A stretch of 64,000 nt of DNA from positions 806,001 through 870,000 of the forward strand of contig NZ_JAIVLR010000001.1 of assembly GCF_020524765.1 (NCBI RefSeq), in the 5' to 3' direction. This document shows, in pieces, positions 17,934-30,306 of this stretch. The DNA comes from Qipengyuania gaetbuli. GTDB lineage: Bacteria; Pseudomonadota; Alphaproteobacteria; Sphingomonadales; Sphingomonadaceae. Below the pieces are notes generated by a model. The model was not told the origin of the DNA and ran no database searches. It saw only the letters and a list, made by a program, of their open reading frames with translations. Numbering within the stretch: the first letter of the stretch is position 1; every line of letters begins with the position of its first letter. The position numbers and the translations under genes were made by a program.

Positions 17934-18734
17934 ATGAGCCTGAACGAGAACCAAAAAGTCACTGCTCTGGTCTTGGCGGGAAAACGGTCCGGAGCGCTCG
18001 ACCCCTTGGCCGAGGCGGCAGGCGTTGCGCAAAAATGTGTCGTCCCGGTGGCGGGCAAGCCGCTGGTCGAGCATGTGGTCACTGCCCTCGCGGATTGCCC
18101 CGAAGTGGGCGACATCCGCGTAGTCGCGCACGAGCCTGACGAAATCGCTGCCATCGATGCGGTCGCCGCTTTGGCCGCGCAAGGCCGTCTCACTTTCCGG
18201 ACCGGCGCGCACAATCTCGTCGACAGTATCTTTGCAGGCGCGGAAGGAGCCTCGTTCCCGCTTGTCGTCACCACCGCCGACAATTGCCTTTGGCGGGCCG
18301 AAGATTATTCCGAATTCATCGCCAAGGCGCTGTCCGCCGGAGCCGACGCCGGTGCCGCCCTCGCCCGCAAGGAAGATGTACAGGCCGCCGATCCGCGCGG
18401 GCAGGCGAAATTCTACCAGTTTGCCGATGGCGGCTTTTCGAACTGCAACACCTACTGGGTCGGCAGCGAGAAGGCGTTGAAAGCCGCCGAAGTCATGCGC
18501 GGCGGCGGACAGTTCGTGAAGCACCCGATGCGCATCGCGCAGGCCTTCGGCTTCATGAACCTGATCCGCTTTTACCTCGGCAACGGCACGCGCGAGAAGC
18601 TGTTCGGCCAGGTCGGCCGCCGCATGGGGTTGAAGATGGAACCGGTCGTCATGTCGAACGGCACTTGCGCCATCGACGTCGACAACCGGCGCACATGGGA
18701 AGTCACCGACCGGTTGCTGCGCGAACGCAGCTGA
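17934..18734 (+). CDS. MobA-like nucleotidyltransferase family protein
   Basis: 266 residues. The N-terminal ALVLAGKRSG with a following KCVVPVAGKPLVEH is the NTP-binding loop and lysine motif of GT-A-like nucleotidyltransferases (MobA, IspD, GlmU type), and VVTTADNCLW fits the metal-binding Asp position. The loop has KRSG rather than the GGxSxRMG of MobA, so it is a divergent branch. The likely reaction is NTP transfer to a phosphorylated small molecule; the acceptor is unknown. It faces the gcvPB 3' end with 4 bp between and starts close to the divergent Nmad3 gene, with which it might share a promoter region. Confidence 0.7.
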   Translation: MSLNENQKVTALVLAGKRSGALDPLAEAAGVAQKCVVPVAGKPLVEHVVTALADCPEVGDIRVVAHEPDEIAAIDAVAALAAQGRLTFRTGAHNLVDSIFAGAEGASFPLVVTTADNCLWRAEDYSEFIAKALSAGADAGAALARKEDVQAADPRGQAKFYQFADGGFSNCNTYWVGSEKALKAAEVMRGGGQFVKHPMRIAQAFGFMNLIRFYLGNGTREKLFGQVGRRMGLKMEPVVMSNGTCAIDVDNRRTWEVTDRLLRERS

Positions 18735-18738
18735 CCGG

Positions 18739-20310
18739 TCAGGCCATGTTCGGGTCGTTCCAGGCGAGCACCGGCTTGCGGGCGGCCTGCGTTTCGTCGA
18801 GGCGACGACGCGGCGCGTAGTGCGGCGCGGTCTTCATAGTCTCGTCACCCGCCTTAGCCCGTTCCGCAACGCTGCGCAGCGCCATGATGAACTGGTCGAG
18901 CGCCGCCTTGCTCTCGGTCTCGGTCGGCTCCACCAGCATCGCGCCGTGCACCACCAGCGGGAAGTACATGGTCATCGGGTGGTAGCCCTCGTCGATCAGC
19001 GCCTTGGCGAGATCGAGCGTCGAGAGGCCCTCTGCGAAACCGTCGTCCGAGAACAGCGCCTCGTGCATGCACGGACCGCTCGGCCCGAAGGGCGCATCGA
19101 GTACGTCTTCCAGGCTGCGCAGGATGTAATTGGCGTTGAGGACCGCGTCTTCCGCCACCTGCTTGAGACCGTCCGCGCCGTGGCTGAGGATATAGGTCAG
19201 CGCGCGGGTGAACATGCCCATCTGGCCGTGGAAGGCAGTCATGCGGCCGAAGGCCTGCACATGGCCGTAATCGGCGGCGTTCTCTTCCTCGACGAGATGG
19301 ACCACGCCATCGGTAGTGCGCGCCGTGAAGGGCAGCGGACCGAAGGGCGATAGCGCCTCGGACAGCACCACCGGGCCCGAACCCGGGCCGCCGCCGCCGT
19401 GCGGGGTGGAGAAGGTCTTGTGCAAATTGATGTGCATCGCATCGACGCCGAGGTCGCCGGGGCGCACCTTGCCCACGATGGCGTTGAAGTTCGCGCCGTC
19501 GCAATAGACGAACCCGCCGGCCGCGTGCACCGCGTCCGAGATCGCCTTCATGTCGCGTTCGAACAGGCCGCAGGTGTTGGGGTTGGTAATCATAACCGCC
19601 GCAACATCGGGACCGAGGCGGGCCTTCAGGGCCTCCAGGTCGACGCGCCCTTCCGGGGTCGCGGGGATGTCCTCGACTTCGTAGCCGGCAAAGGCGGCAG
19701 TGGCCGGATTGGTGCCGTGGGCGCTTTCGGGCACCAGCACGACCTTGCGCGCATCACCGCGGGCTTCGAGTGCGGCGCGAATGCACAGGATGCCGCACAG
19801 TTCGCCATGCGCGCCTGCCTTGGGGCTCATCGCGACGCCGTGCATGCCGGTCAGCTCGATCAGCCAGTGAGCGAGCTCGTTGATGACTTCCAGCGCACCG
19901 GGCACGGTCTGCACCGGCTGGAGCGGGTGGACATCGGCGAAGCCGGGCATCCGCGCGACCTTCTCGTTGAGGCGCGGATTGTGCTTCATCGTGCAGCTTC
20001 CGAGCGGGAAGAGGCCGAGATCGATCGCATAGTTCTGGCGCGAGAGGCGCGTGTAGTGACGCACGGTTTCCGGCTCGGACAGGCCGGGCAGGCCGATCGC
20101 AGCTGCACGCTCCATGCCGCCGAGGCGCGTGGTAGCGCCGGAAGGTTCGGGTAGATCGACGCCGGTCGTCTCGACATGGCCGATTTCGAACAGCAGCGGC
20201 TCTTCGAGCATCAGCGCACGGTTGCCGGTCACGGTATCGGGACCGCTCATCGCATTGTGGTCCTGCACGGGAGTGCCGGGCTTCCAGCCGGACTGGTTGG
20301 GCGCGTTCAT
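18739..20310 (-). CDS. gcvPB: glycine dehydrogenase (decarboxylating) subunit 2
   Basis: 523 residues, the PLP-carrying half of P-protein, which is a single chain in many bacteria but split here. The PLP lysine is in [17 protein letters not shown], and [19 protein letters not shown] near the end is typical. With GcvPA it decarboxylates glycine and hands the aminomethyl group to lipoyl-GcvH. It overlaps gcvPA by 4 bp (ATGA) and is the last gene of the gcvT-H-PA-PB operon. It has a somewhat long N-terminus starting [10 protein letters not shown]. Confidence 0.96.
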   Translation of the reverse strand: MNAPNQSGWKPGTPVQDHNAMSGPDTVTGNRALMLEEPLLFEIGHVETTGVDLPEPSGATTRLGGMERAAAIGLPGLSEPETVRHYTRLSRQNYAIDLGLFPLGSCTMKHNPRLNEKVARMPGFADVHPLQPVQTVPGALEVINELAHWLIELTGMHGVAMSPKAGAHGELCGILCIRAALEARGDARKVVLVPESAHGTNPATAAFAGYEVEDIPATPEGRVDLEALKARLGPDVAAVMITNPNTCGLFERDMKAISDAVHAAGGFVYCDGANFNAIVGKVRPGDLGVDAMHINLHKTFSTPHGGGGPGSGPVVLSEALSPFGPLPFTARTTDGVVHLVEEENAADYGHVQAFGRMTAFHGQMGMFTRALTYILSHGADGLKQVAEDAVLNANYILRSLEDVLDAPFGPSGPCMHEALFSDDGFAEGLSTLDLAKALIDEGYHPMTMYFPLVVHGAMLVEPTETESKAALDQFIMALRSVAERAKAGDETMKTAPHYAPRRRLDETQAARKPVLAWNDPNMA

Positions 20311-21668
20311 GCCAGCACCTCCTCGAGTGCGGAGGCAAGGGTTTCGACATCCTCCTCCGTGGTGGTTTCGGTGACCGCGACCAGCAGGCCGTCGGCCAGT
20401 TCCTCATTGTCCGGATAAAGCCGGCCCAGCGACACGCCGCCGAGAATGCCCCGGTCGGCCAGCTTGCGCACGACCTTGCGCGCGTCCTGACCGAGGCGGA
20501 CGGTGAATTCGTTGAAGAAGCTGTCGTTGAGCACGCTCACGCCGGGGACCTTGGCCAGCCGGTCGGCGGCGTGGCAGGCGAGGCGGTGGTTTTCCATCGC
20601 CAGACGGCGCAGACCCTTCTCGCCGAGCAGCGTCATGTGGACGCTGAAGGCAAGTGCGCAGAGGCCCGAGTTGGTGCAGATGTTGCTCGTCGCCTTCTCG
20701 CGGCGGATGTGCTGCTCGCGCGTGGACAGCGTCAGGACGAAGCCGCGCTTGCCCTCGGCGTCGACAGTCTCGCCGCACAGGCGGCCGGGCATCTGGCGCA
20801 CGTGCTTGGGATCGCGCACCGCAAAGAGACCGAGGTAGGGACCCCCGAACTGGAGGCCCACGCCGATCGACTGGCCTTCGCCCACGACGATATCCGCACC
20901 CTGTTCGCCCGGCGACTTGATCGCGCCCAGCGCCACCGGCTCGGTGTTGACGACGATCAGCAGCGCGCCCTTTTCATGCGCGGCATCGGCGATCTGCTGG
21001 AGGTCGGGCAGGCGGCCGAGGATGTCGGGATACTGGACCACGACGCAGGAGGTCTGGTCGTCTATCCGCGCAATCAGCCCGTCATTGTCGGGCTGCGCCT
21101 GCAGTGCCGGGCGCGCGTGGGCGATCTCGTCCTCGGTGAACTTTGCCATGGTCTTCACGACCTCGGAATAATGCGGGTGCAGCGCGCCCGAGAGCACGAC
21201 GCGCTTCTTGCGCGTTACGCGCCCCGCCATCGCGACCGCTTCCCAGCACGCGGTCGAACCGTCGTACATCGAGGCGTTGGCGACCGCGCAGCCGTAAAGG
21301 CGTGCCACCTGCGTCTGGAATTCGAACAGCATCTGCAGCGTGCCCTGCGCGATTTCCGGCTGGTAGGGCGTGTAGGCAGTAAGGAACTCGCCGCGCTGGA
21401 TGATGTGGTCGACGCTGGCCGGCACGTGGTGGCGATAGGCCCCCGCCCCGAGGAAGAAGGCCGCATCCGCCGCCGCGAGGTTCTTCTTCGACAGTCGCCG
21501 CATGTGCTTTTCGACCGCCATTTCGCTGGCGTGCATCGGCAGGCCTTCGATCGGGCCGGACAGGCGTGCCGCTTCCGGCACGTCGACGAACAGCGCATCC
21601 ACATCGGGAGCGCCGATCTTTTCCAGCATGGCCGAACGGTCGGCATCGGTAAGCGGCAGGTAACGCAT
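20307..21668 (-). CDS. gcvPA: glycine dehydrogenase (decarboxylating) subunit 1
   Basis: 453 residues, the usual length of the N-terminal P-protein subunit. The start [15 protein letters not shown] and motifs [18 protein letters not shown] and [14 protein letters not shown] are diagnostic. It forms the alpha subunit of the glycine decarboxylase heterotetramer. Translation is coupled to gcvPB through a 4-bp overlap, and gcvH lies 38 bp upstream. The sequence is complete with no frameshift. Confidence 0.97.
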   Translation of the reverse strand: MRYLPLTDADRSAMLEKIGAPDVDALFVDVPEAARLSGPIEGLPMHASEMAVEKHMRRLSKKNLAAADAAFFLGAGAYRHHVPASVDHIIQRGEFLTAYTPYQPEIAQGTLQMLFEFQTQVARLYGCAVANASMYDGSTACWEAVAMAGRVTRKKRVVLSGALHPHYSEVVKTMAKFTEDEIAHARPALQAQPDNDGLIARIDDQTSCVVVQYPDILGRLPDLQQIADAAHEKGALLIVVNTEPVALGAIKSPGEQGADIVVGEGQSIGVGLQFGGPYLGLFAVRDPKHVRQMPGRLCGETVDAEGKRGFVLTLSTREQHIRREKATSNICTNSGLCALAFSVHMTLLGEKGLRRLAMENHRLACHAADRLAKVPGVSVLNDSFFNEFTVRLGQDARKVVRKLADRGILGGVSLGRLYPDNEELADGLLVAVTETTTEEDVETLASALEEVLA

Positions 21669-21706
21669 CTTGGAAAAACCCCTAGTGCCCTTTGCGGGCA
21701 GTCAGA

Positions 21707-22078
21707 TCAGAGACCGTCGCAGAAGCTCTTGTAGGCAGCCTGGTCCATCAGGCCTTCGAGCTGCGACTTGTCGGAGACGGTCATACGGAAGAACCAGCCG
21801 TCCTCTTCGGGCGAGCTGTTTACCAGCGCCGGATCGTCTTCCAGCGCGCCGTTGGCCTCGGTCACTTCTCCGCTGATCGGCGCATAGACGTCGCTCGCGG
21901 CCTTGACGCTTTCGACCACGGCGGCGTCCTTGCCCTTTTCGAGCATGGTGCCCACGCTCGGCAGTTCGACGAAGACGATGTCGCCGAGCTGACCCTGTGC
22001 GTAATCGGTAATGCCGACCGTGGCGGTGTCGCCTTCGAGGTCGATCCATTCGTGTTCGTCGGTGAAGTAACGGGCCAT
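21707..22078 (-). CDS. gcvH: glycine cleavage system H protein
   Basis: 123 residues. The lipoylation site is K59 in [12 protein letters not shown], and the surrounding sandwich ([19 protein letters not shown]) is intact. H protein carries the aminomethyl group between P and T proteins on its lipoyl arm in the cytoplasm. It follows gcvT by 3 bp, so both are translated from the riboswitch-controlled message. Confidence 0.97.
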   Translation of the reverse strand: MARYFTDEHEWIDLEGDTATVGITDYAQGQLGDIVFVELPSVGTMLEKGKDAAVVESVKAASDVYAPISGEVTEANGALEDDPALVNSSPEEDGWFFRMTVSDKSQLEGLMDQAAYKSFCDGL

Positions 22079-22081
22079 GTG

Positions 22082-23257
22082 TCAGTTCCCTCTGTGATAG
22101 CGATGGGGGACGAAGGGCATGGGTACGACCTTCGCCGGCAGTCTCTTGTTACGAACCTCGATCTCGACCTCGGTTCCCGGTTCGGTATGGCTTTGCGCCA
22201 GATAGCCCATGGCGATGGGCGCGCCGAGCGTGGGCGAGAAGCCGCCGCTGGTAATGCGGCCGATCTGCTTGTCGCCGTCGAACACCAGCGCACCTTCGCG
22301 GGCGGGCAGGCGCCCTTCGAGCGAGAGGCCGACGCGCTTTTCGGCCGGACCTTCGTTGAAGACCTTCATCACCGCCTCGTGACCCATCCAGCCACCTTCC
22401 TCGCGGCGCTTCTTGGTCAGCGCAAAGACGAGCTCGGCGGATACCGGATCGGTTTCGGTGGTGATGTCATGGCCGTAGAGCGGGAGGCCCGCTTCGAGGC
22501 GCAGGGAATCGCGTGCACCAAGGCCGACCGGACGAACCTCGATTTCGGCGCACAGGCGATCGCACAGGCTCTCGGCGAATTCGGCCGGGACCGAGATTTC
22601 GAACCCGTCCTCGCCGGTATAGCCGGCGCGCGTGATGCGCAGCGGCCATTCGCCGAAGTCGTGCGTCACGCTTTCCATGAACACCATGTCGTCGATGACG
22701 TTGCGCATGACGCGGTTGAGCGCGGTCGCGGCGTTCGGACCCTGCAGGGCGATCAGCGCCTGTTCGTCGAGATGGGTCAGGGTAATTTCGTCAGGCAGGT
22801 GCTCGCGCAAATGGGCGATATCATCCCACTTGGTCGCGCCGTTGACAACGAGGTAATAGGCCGGATCGCCCCAGTGCCCTTCGGTGCCGGCTTCCTCGTC
22901 GGCCTCGATCCAGGGCGTGGCATTGGTGACCATGAGGTCGTCGATGATGCCGCCGTTCTCGTCGATCAGCAGCGAATAGCGCACCTTGCCCGGCTTCAGC
23001 GAGGCGATTGCGCCGGGCAGCAGCTTCTCGAGCTCTTCCGCAACGTTCTCGCCAGTCAGCATGAGCTGGCCCATGTGGCTCACATCGAACAGGCCCGCCT
23101 GGGTGCGTGTCCATTCGTGTTCAGCGACGATGCCGTCGAACTGGATCGGCATTTCATAGCCGGCAAAGGGCACCATGCGCGCGCCCTTGCGGTGATGCCA
23201 CGCGTCCAGCGGCAGCTGCTCGATTTCCTGCACAATGTCGTCGTTATCGTCGCTCAA
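22082..23257 (-). CDS. gcvT: glycine cleavage system aminomethyltransferase (T protein)
   Basis: 391 residues. It transfers the one-carbon unit from lipoyl-GcvH to tetrahydrofolate, releasing ammonia. Diagnostic segments are FAGYEMPIQFDGI, FDVSHMGQL with the folate-binding Asp region, AGYTGEDGFEI and a C-terminal GYLAQSHTEPGTEVEI. The first residues (MSDDNDDIVQEIEQLPLD) form a somewhat acidic extension. It is the first gene after the tandem glycine riboswitch, whose 3' end is about 54 bp upstream. Confidence 0.95.
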   Translation of the reverse strand: MSDDNDDIVQEIEQLPLDAWHHRKGARMVPFAGYEMPIQFDGIVAEHEWTRTQAGLFDVSHMGQLMLTGENVAEELEKLLPGAIASLKPGKVRYSLLIDENGGIIDDLMVTNATPWIEADEEAGTEGHWGDPAYYLVVNGATKWDDIAHLREHLPDEITLTHLDEQALIALQGPNAATALNRVMRNVIDDMVFMESVTHDFGEWPLRITRAGYTGEDGFEISVPAEFAESLCDRLCAEIEVRPVGLGARDSLRLEAGLPLYGHDITTETDPVSAELVFALTKKRREEGGWMGHEAVMKVFNEGPAEKRVGLSLEGRLPAREGALVFDGDKQIGRITSGGFSPTLGAPIAMGYLAQSHTEPGTEVEIEVRNKRLPAKVVPMPFVPHRYHRGN

Positions 23258-23310
23258 GACCCGTCCTCAAAGCCAAGCATGGCAGCGCCCGGAGCGGACG
23301 CCGTTACAAC

Positions 23311-23505
23311 CCATGCCCCCTCTGTCGGGTGACCTGAGAGACTGGCCTGCAAATGAGCAGGTTTACCCCTTCGGTGGCGCATCGCGACTTGCACGAAGCG
23401 CGCTTTCCAGAGTGTCGATGGCAGCGCACGGTCCTGAGGCCTGAGAGTTTCCGGGGCGGTTGCTCCTTCGGCGCTGGCGGGTGTCCCCGGACCAGCTCTC
23501 CCATG
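23311..23505 (-). promoter_or_regulatory. tandem glycine riboswitch
   Basis: On the minus strand two aptamers follow each other upstream of gcvT. The first runs from GGGAGAG through GCCGAAGGAGCAA to AAACTCTCAGG; the second runs from ACTCTGGAAAGCG through CACCGAAGGGGTAA to AGTCTCTCAGGTCACCCGACAGAGGG. The CCGAAGG(A/G)GnAA and CTCTCAGG elements are the conserved glycine-aptamer cores. In this family glycine binding normally turns on glycine cleavage genes. The remaining gap from the gcvT start at 23257 to the serine hydrolase end at 23599 holds only this leader and short flanks. Confidence 0.93.
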
Positions 23506-23598
23506 CGCGCCTGCCGCAGAATCGCTTCCGTGGCCGACGCGAAACGCCCTGCGCGATAAGCGGGGCGCGGTCAATTCCCCAAGGCAGCCGAAGTGCGC

Positions 23599-24783
23599 CT
23601 ATTTCCCCGCTCTCGCAGCCTTTTCCATTGCACGGCGGACCAGCCTGACCTCTTCGGGCGCAAAACCGCCTTCGTCGGGCGCGGTGCGGTCGGGCACGGA
23701 GGAGGTGAAATAGGCGATGCCGCGTCCTCCGACCGGATCGAACCACAGGCCCGATCGCAGGCCGTAGGCCTCTCCCGCATGGCCGACATAGGCTTTGCCG
23801 TCCCCGACAAGCGTGTCGGCACAGGGGGCGGGCCGCATCTGGATTGCCTGGAAGCCCAGTGCATAGGCGCAAAAAAAGTCTTCCTCGTTCGGGGCGACGA
23901 GGCCCAGCGAAGTGCCGATCTGGCCCCAGCGGCGCGCCGAGACCACGCGTTCATCGACCGTGACCAGCGCCTGGCCGAGCCGTGCAAGGTCGAGCATCCC
24001 GATCCTCACCCCGCCCTGCGGCGAGAAGATCGAGGCATTGGTGCCCGGCACATAACCGTCGAGCGTACAGGGGATGCCCTCGGCGACGGGGAAAGTACAG
24101 TTGGGCGGGAGGTCTGCGGCATCGTCGCGCGCTACTTCGCCCGTGCTGCGATAGAGCGTCACGGCCCGCGCAATGGTGTCCGGCTCGCAGCCGATCCAGT
24201 TGAGACAGGCATCGATGCCGAGCGGGGCAAAGACCAGCCGGTCGACGAGGCGGTCGTAGCGCTCCCCGCTCGCCGCCTCGAGCACGGTTGCCACCACCGG
24301 CGAGCCGAGATTGGCATATTCGAACGGCGCTTCGCCCGGGGATGCTTCGGCATACCATGCGCCGGGTTCGGAAAGCTTCGCCTCGAGGCTTTCGCCGAGC
24401 GGGATGACATAGCCCGCACCGTCGCGCAGGCCGGAGCGGTGGGACAGGATCTGCGCGACCGTAACCGGTGCGTCGGGAAAAGCGGGGTTGCGCAGTTTCC
24501 AGCCGAGATAGCGTGACACGTCGGCGTAGGGATCGAACTTGCCCTCGTCCGCCAGCTTCATCGCGGCGAGCGCCATGACCAGTTTTGAAATGCTCGCAAT
24601 CCGCACCGGATCGTTCGCTTGGACCGCCCTGCCGCTGTCGCGGTCTGCCAGCCCCTCCACGATAACCGGCTCCGCGCTCTCGGCATCGAAGAGCACGGCA
24701 ACCGCCGCGGGCCGTTGCTGAGCCGGCAGGCTGGCGCAGGCCGGCAGCATCATGAGGGCGGCTATGGCAGGAGCGATCCGCAT
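23599..24783 (-). CDS. serine hydrolase of the beta-lactamase/D,D-peptidase fold, lipoprotein
   Basis: 394 residues from the ATG at 24783, which starts a signal peptide ending in the lipobox L13-P-A-C16. The active-site Ser-Lys pair is S64-I-S-K67 and the second motif is YANLG (YxN); a GHAGEAYG segment near the C-terminus takes the place of the KTG/HxG motif. This is the class C-like esterase, D-aminopeptidase or beta-lactamase family; true beta-lactamase activity cannot be claimed. The protein should face the periplasm. It starts 37 bp after the end of the TauE/SafE gene and may be read from the same transcript. Confidence 0.85.
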   Translation of the reverse strand: MRIAPAIAALMMLPACASLPAQQRPAAVAVLFDAESAEPVIVEGLADRDSGRAVQANDPVRIASISKLVMALAAMKLADEGKFDPYADVSRYLGWKLRNPAFPDAPVTVAQILSHRSGLRDGAGYVIPLGESLEAKLSEPGAWYAEASPGEAPFEYANLGSPVVATVLEAASGERYDRLVDRLVFAPLGIDACLNWIGCEPDTIARAVTLYRSTGEVARDDAADLPPNCTFPVAEGIPCTLDGYVPGTNASIFSPQGGVRIGMLDLARLGQALVTVDERVVSARRWGQIGTSLGLVAPNEEDFFCAYALGFQAIQMRPAPCADTLVGDGKAYVGHAGEAYGLRSGLWFDPVGGRGIAYFTSSVPDRTAPDEGGFAPEEVRLVRRAMEKAARAGK

Positions 24784-24820
24784 GGTAGGCGACGATTGCC
24801 GCACCCTGCGCGCCTGTCAA

Positions 24821-25737
24821 TCAGCCGCGGTTGAGCCAGAGGAGATAGAGTGCCGACAACACGATCCATCCGCCGTCCAGTGTCTTGAGCCGCCGTGCGC
24901 CGAGCCACAGCGCGATGGGGCGCGCAAGGAAGCCGCCAAGTGCCGCACCGGGCCCTGCGAGCAGCACGACTTCCCACTGTATGGTGCCCGCATCGATATG
25001 CCAGATAGCGCCGCTAATGACGCTGACCGAGGAGATCAGGCAGGCGGCACCCGTGCACAGCAGCACCGGATAATGCCGGATGAAAAGATAGAGCGCGACC
25101 AGTTCGCCGATCCCAACGGAGAACAGGGCAGTGAGCACGCCGCCCGGGATAGCCAAGACCAGGAGTACTATCAGGTCGAAGCGCTCGAGCCGGTCTTTTT
25201 CGGGCCGGGCGAGATTGACCGTCCACGTGGAGGCGATCAGGGCAATGCCGAGCAGGATGGAAAAACCCTTGTAACCCATCAGCACCGCATGCTGGTCGAA
25301 CGACGTCAGCCGCTGCGTCAAGAGCATTGCGGGCAGCGACAGGGCCAGGACGGCAAGCGCGACAGTGAAGAAATCGCGGGGCGACACTACCGCGTGCAGC
25401 GGCTCCGGCTCGGGCTGGTGATACAGGCGATCGGTCCAGCGCAGCGCGCCCATCGTCATGCCGAAACTCTGGATGCACATGGAGACGCCGACCACCTGCA
25501 GCGGCTGCAGGTCCATCACGCTCCATTCGCGCAGCGCGTTGAACACCGGCACGAAGACCACGCCGCCGCCGGTGCCCGAGGTGTTTGCGATAATCGCGCC
25601 GATGACACCGATGCCGGGCAGGAACCACAGCCGCCCCATCAACTCCGGATCGAAGGGAACGGAGAGCAACAGCAGGGCATAGGCGACCAGCAGCACGCAG
25701 CCGCCGATCACTACCAGCCGCCCCTTGGGCAGCGCGC

Positions 25738-25762
<25 letters not shown>
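24821..25762 (-). CDS. TauE/SafE (TSUP) family permease
   Basis: 313 residues from the ATG at 25762, which lies 25 bp inside the end of metH with GAGAG just before it. About eight hydrophobic segments and the two family repeats, [16 protein letters not shown] and [18 protein letters not shown], identify the sulfite/sulfonate exporter family (TSUP), although the substrate is unknown. Overlap with metH places it in the methionine-cycle operon, which suggests a sulfur compound. An N-terminal tail of about 15 residues precedes the first helix; a later start is possible. Confidence 0.85.
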
Positions 25763-28343
<2,581 letters not shown>

Positions 28344-28344
<1 letters not shown>

Positions 28345-29384
28345 CAGGCGGCAATCGTGAAAGGTTCGAGGCCCGCAAGGCGCATGCCGGGCGAAATCTC
28401 GGGGATTTGGCGAGGGGGCAGCCCCTTCACCGCCTCGGCCATGGCGGCGATATGCGCAGGCGTCGAACCGCAGCATCCGCCCAGCGCATTCAAGCGGCCG
28501 TTCTCCGCCCAGACCCGGGTCAGCGCCGCGGTGGTCTCAGGAACCTCGTCATACTCGCCCAGGTCGTTCGGAAGTCCTGCGTTGGGGTAGGCCATCAAAT
28601 AGGTGTCCGCGATATTCGAAAGGATCTGGACGTGCGGACGCAGCTGTTCCGCACCGAAACTGCAGTTGAGGCCGATGGTCAGCGGTTTCGCGTGGCGCAC
28701 GGTATACCAGAAGGCCTCCACCGTATGGCCCGAGAGGTTCCGGCCCGACAGGTCGGTCAGAGTGAGCGAGATCATCAGCGGAATATCGCGGCCAAGTTCG
28801 CGCTCCAGCTGCTTGATCGCCATGATCGCGGCCTTGCAATTGAGCGTGTCGAACACCGTTTCGACCAGAATGAAATCCGCGCCGCCTTCCAGCAGCGCGC
28901 GGCATTGCTCGACATAGACGTCGACGATCTCGTCGAAGGTCACTTCGCGAAAACCCGGGTCCTCGACGTCGGGCGAAAGCGACAACGTCTTGTTGGTCGG
29001 GCCAACCGCACCGGCAACGAAGCGGGCGACACCGTCTCCCCGCGCATCGACGGCTTCGCGGATGATCCGCGCCGCAGCGACATTGATGTCATGCACGAGC
29101 CCTTCGGCGCCGTAGTCCGCCTGGCTGATCCGGTTGGCGTTGAAGGTATTGGTCGCAAGGATGTGCGCGCCAGCGTCGATATAGCTGTCGCAGATCGCGC
29201 GGATGACCTGCGGCTGGGTCAGGTTGACGAGGTCGTTATTGCCCTTCTGGTCATGGGCCAGCCCGGTGCTGCCGGCATAATCTTCCGCTGCCAGCTTCGC
29301 GCGCTGGATTTCGGTCCCGTAAGGGCCGTCCTTGATGAGTATGGCTTTCGCGGCGGCAGCCTCGAACTCTTTACGCTTCGACAT
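28344..29384 (-). CDS. metH: methionine synthase homocysteine-binding subunit
   Basis: 346 residues from the ATG at 29384. It is the homocysteine S-methyltransferase domain, with zinc ligands C241 (GLNCSFG), C304 and C305 (GGCCGSTP). Early motifs are [10 protein letters not shown] and [13 protein letters not shown]. It works with the B12/folate protein encoded by the next gene, to which it is coupled by a 1-bp TGATG overlap. It begins 1 bp after the end of metF. Called as part of MetH rather than an independent BHMT because of this arrangement. Confidence 0.93.
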
Positions 29385-29385
29385 G

Positions 29386-30306
29386 TCAGGCCTTCGGGCG
29401 CAGGCCGAGCATGTGGCAGATCGCATAGCTCAGCTCGGCGCGGTTGAGGGTGTAGAAGTGGAACTGGCGCACCCCGCCCGCATAGAGGCGGCGGCACAGT
29501 TCGGCAGCGATAGTGGCGCTCACCAGCTGGCGCGCCTCGGGGCGGTCGTCGAGACCGTCGAAAAGCCCCTCCATCCAGTGCGGGATAGCCGTGCCGCACA
29601 GGCCCGACATACGCTGGACGGCAGCGAAGCTGAGCACCGGCATGATGCCCGGGACGATCTCGCCCTCGATCCCGGCCGCGGCCGCACGGTCGCGGAACTC
29701 GAAGAAACACTGCGGATCGAAGAAGAACTGGGTGATGGCCCGCGTCGCGCCGGCATCGAACTTGCGCTTGAGATTGTCGAGATCGGCCTGTCTATCGGGC
29801 GAATCCGGATGCACCTCCGGATAGGCGGCCACCGAGATCTCGAAGTCGGCCACCTTCTTGAGGCCCGCGATCAGCTCGGCCGCATTGGCATAGCCACCGG
29901 GGTGGGGCGTGTAGGCAGAGCCGCCATCCGGCGGATCGCCGCGCAGGGCGACGATGTGCCGCACGCCTTCTTCCCAGTATTCGCGTGCCACAGCATCGAC
30001 CTCCTCGCGCGTGGCGTTGACGCAGGTCAGGTGTGCCGCAGCGGGCATCGAGGTTTCGTTGACGATCCGGCGCACCGCGGCATGGGTCCGCTCACGCGTG
30101 GAGCCGCCCGCGCCATAGGTCACCGACACGAAGCGCGGACCGAGCGGGGCCAGCGTTTCGACGCTGTGCCATAGAGTTTCGGCCATCGCCTCGGTCTTCG
30201 GAGGGAAGAATTCGAAGCTGACTTCGATATCGCCCGGCAGGCCGGAGAAGAGCGGCGTTTCGAGCGCGCGCTGGGCTTCGCGCATCTGGTCGAGCGTCGG
30301 GCTCAA
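29386..30306 (-). CDS. metF: methylenetetrahydrofolate reductase
   Basis: 306 residues if translation begins at the TTG at 30306, which overlaps the TGA of the upstream regulator gene (TTGA) and has AGGAAAG four bases before it. The ATG at 30285 is the alternative (299 residues). Family motifs are SFEFFPPKTEAM with the catalytic Glu, VTYGAGGSTRERT, ALRGDPP and FFFDPQCFFEF. It reduces methylenetetrahydrofolate to methyltetrahydrofolate with FADH2, supplying the methyl group used by the MetH pair downstream. Confidence 0.94.
   Translation of the reverse strand: MSPTLDQMREAQRALETPLFSGLPGDIEVSFEFFPPKTEAMAETLWHSVETLAPLGPRFVSVTYGAGGSTRERTHAAVRRIVNETSMPAAAHLTCVNATREEVDAVAREYWEEGVRHIVALRGDPPDGGSAYTPHPGGYANAAELIAGLKKVADFEISVAAYPEVHPDSPDRQADLDNLKRKFDAGATRAITQFFFDPQCFFEFRDRAAAAGIEGEIVPGIMPVLSFAAVQRMSGLCGTAIPHWMEGLFDGLDDRPEARQLVSATIAAELCRRLYAGGVRQFHFYTLNRAELSYAICHMLGLRPKA

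Noticed and set aside
21692-23332. 546-codon plus-strand frame across gcvH/gcvT
   Set aside because: Antisense shadow of two well-supported genes and the riboswitch region.
23599-24783. Beta-lactamase resistance gene
   Set aside because: Only the general Ser-x-x-Lys and YxN motifs are present; the same fold includes esterases and peptidases, and nothing points to beta-lactam cleavage.
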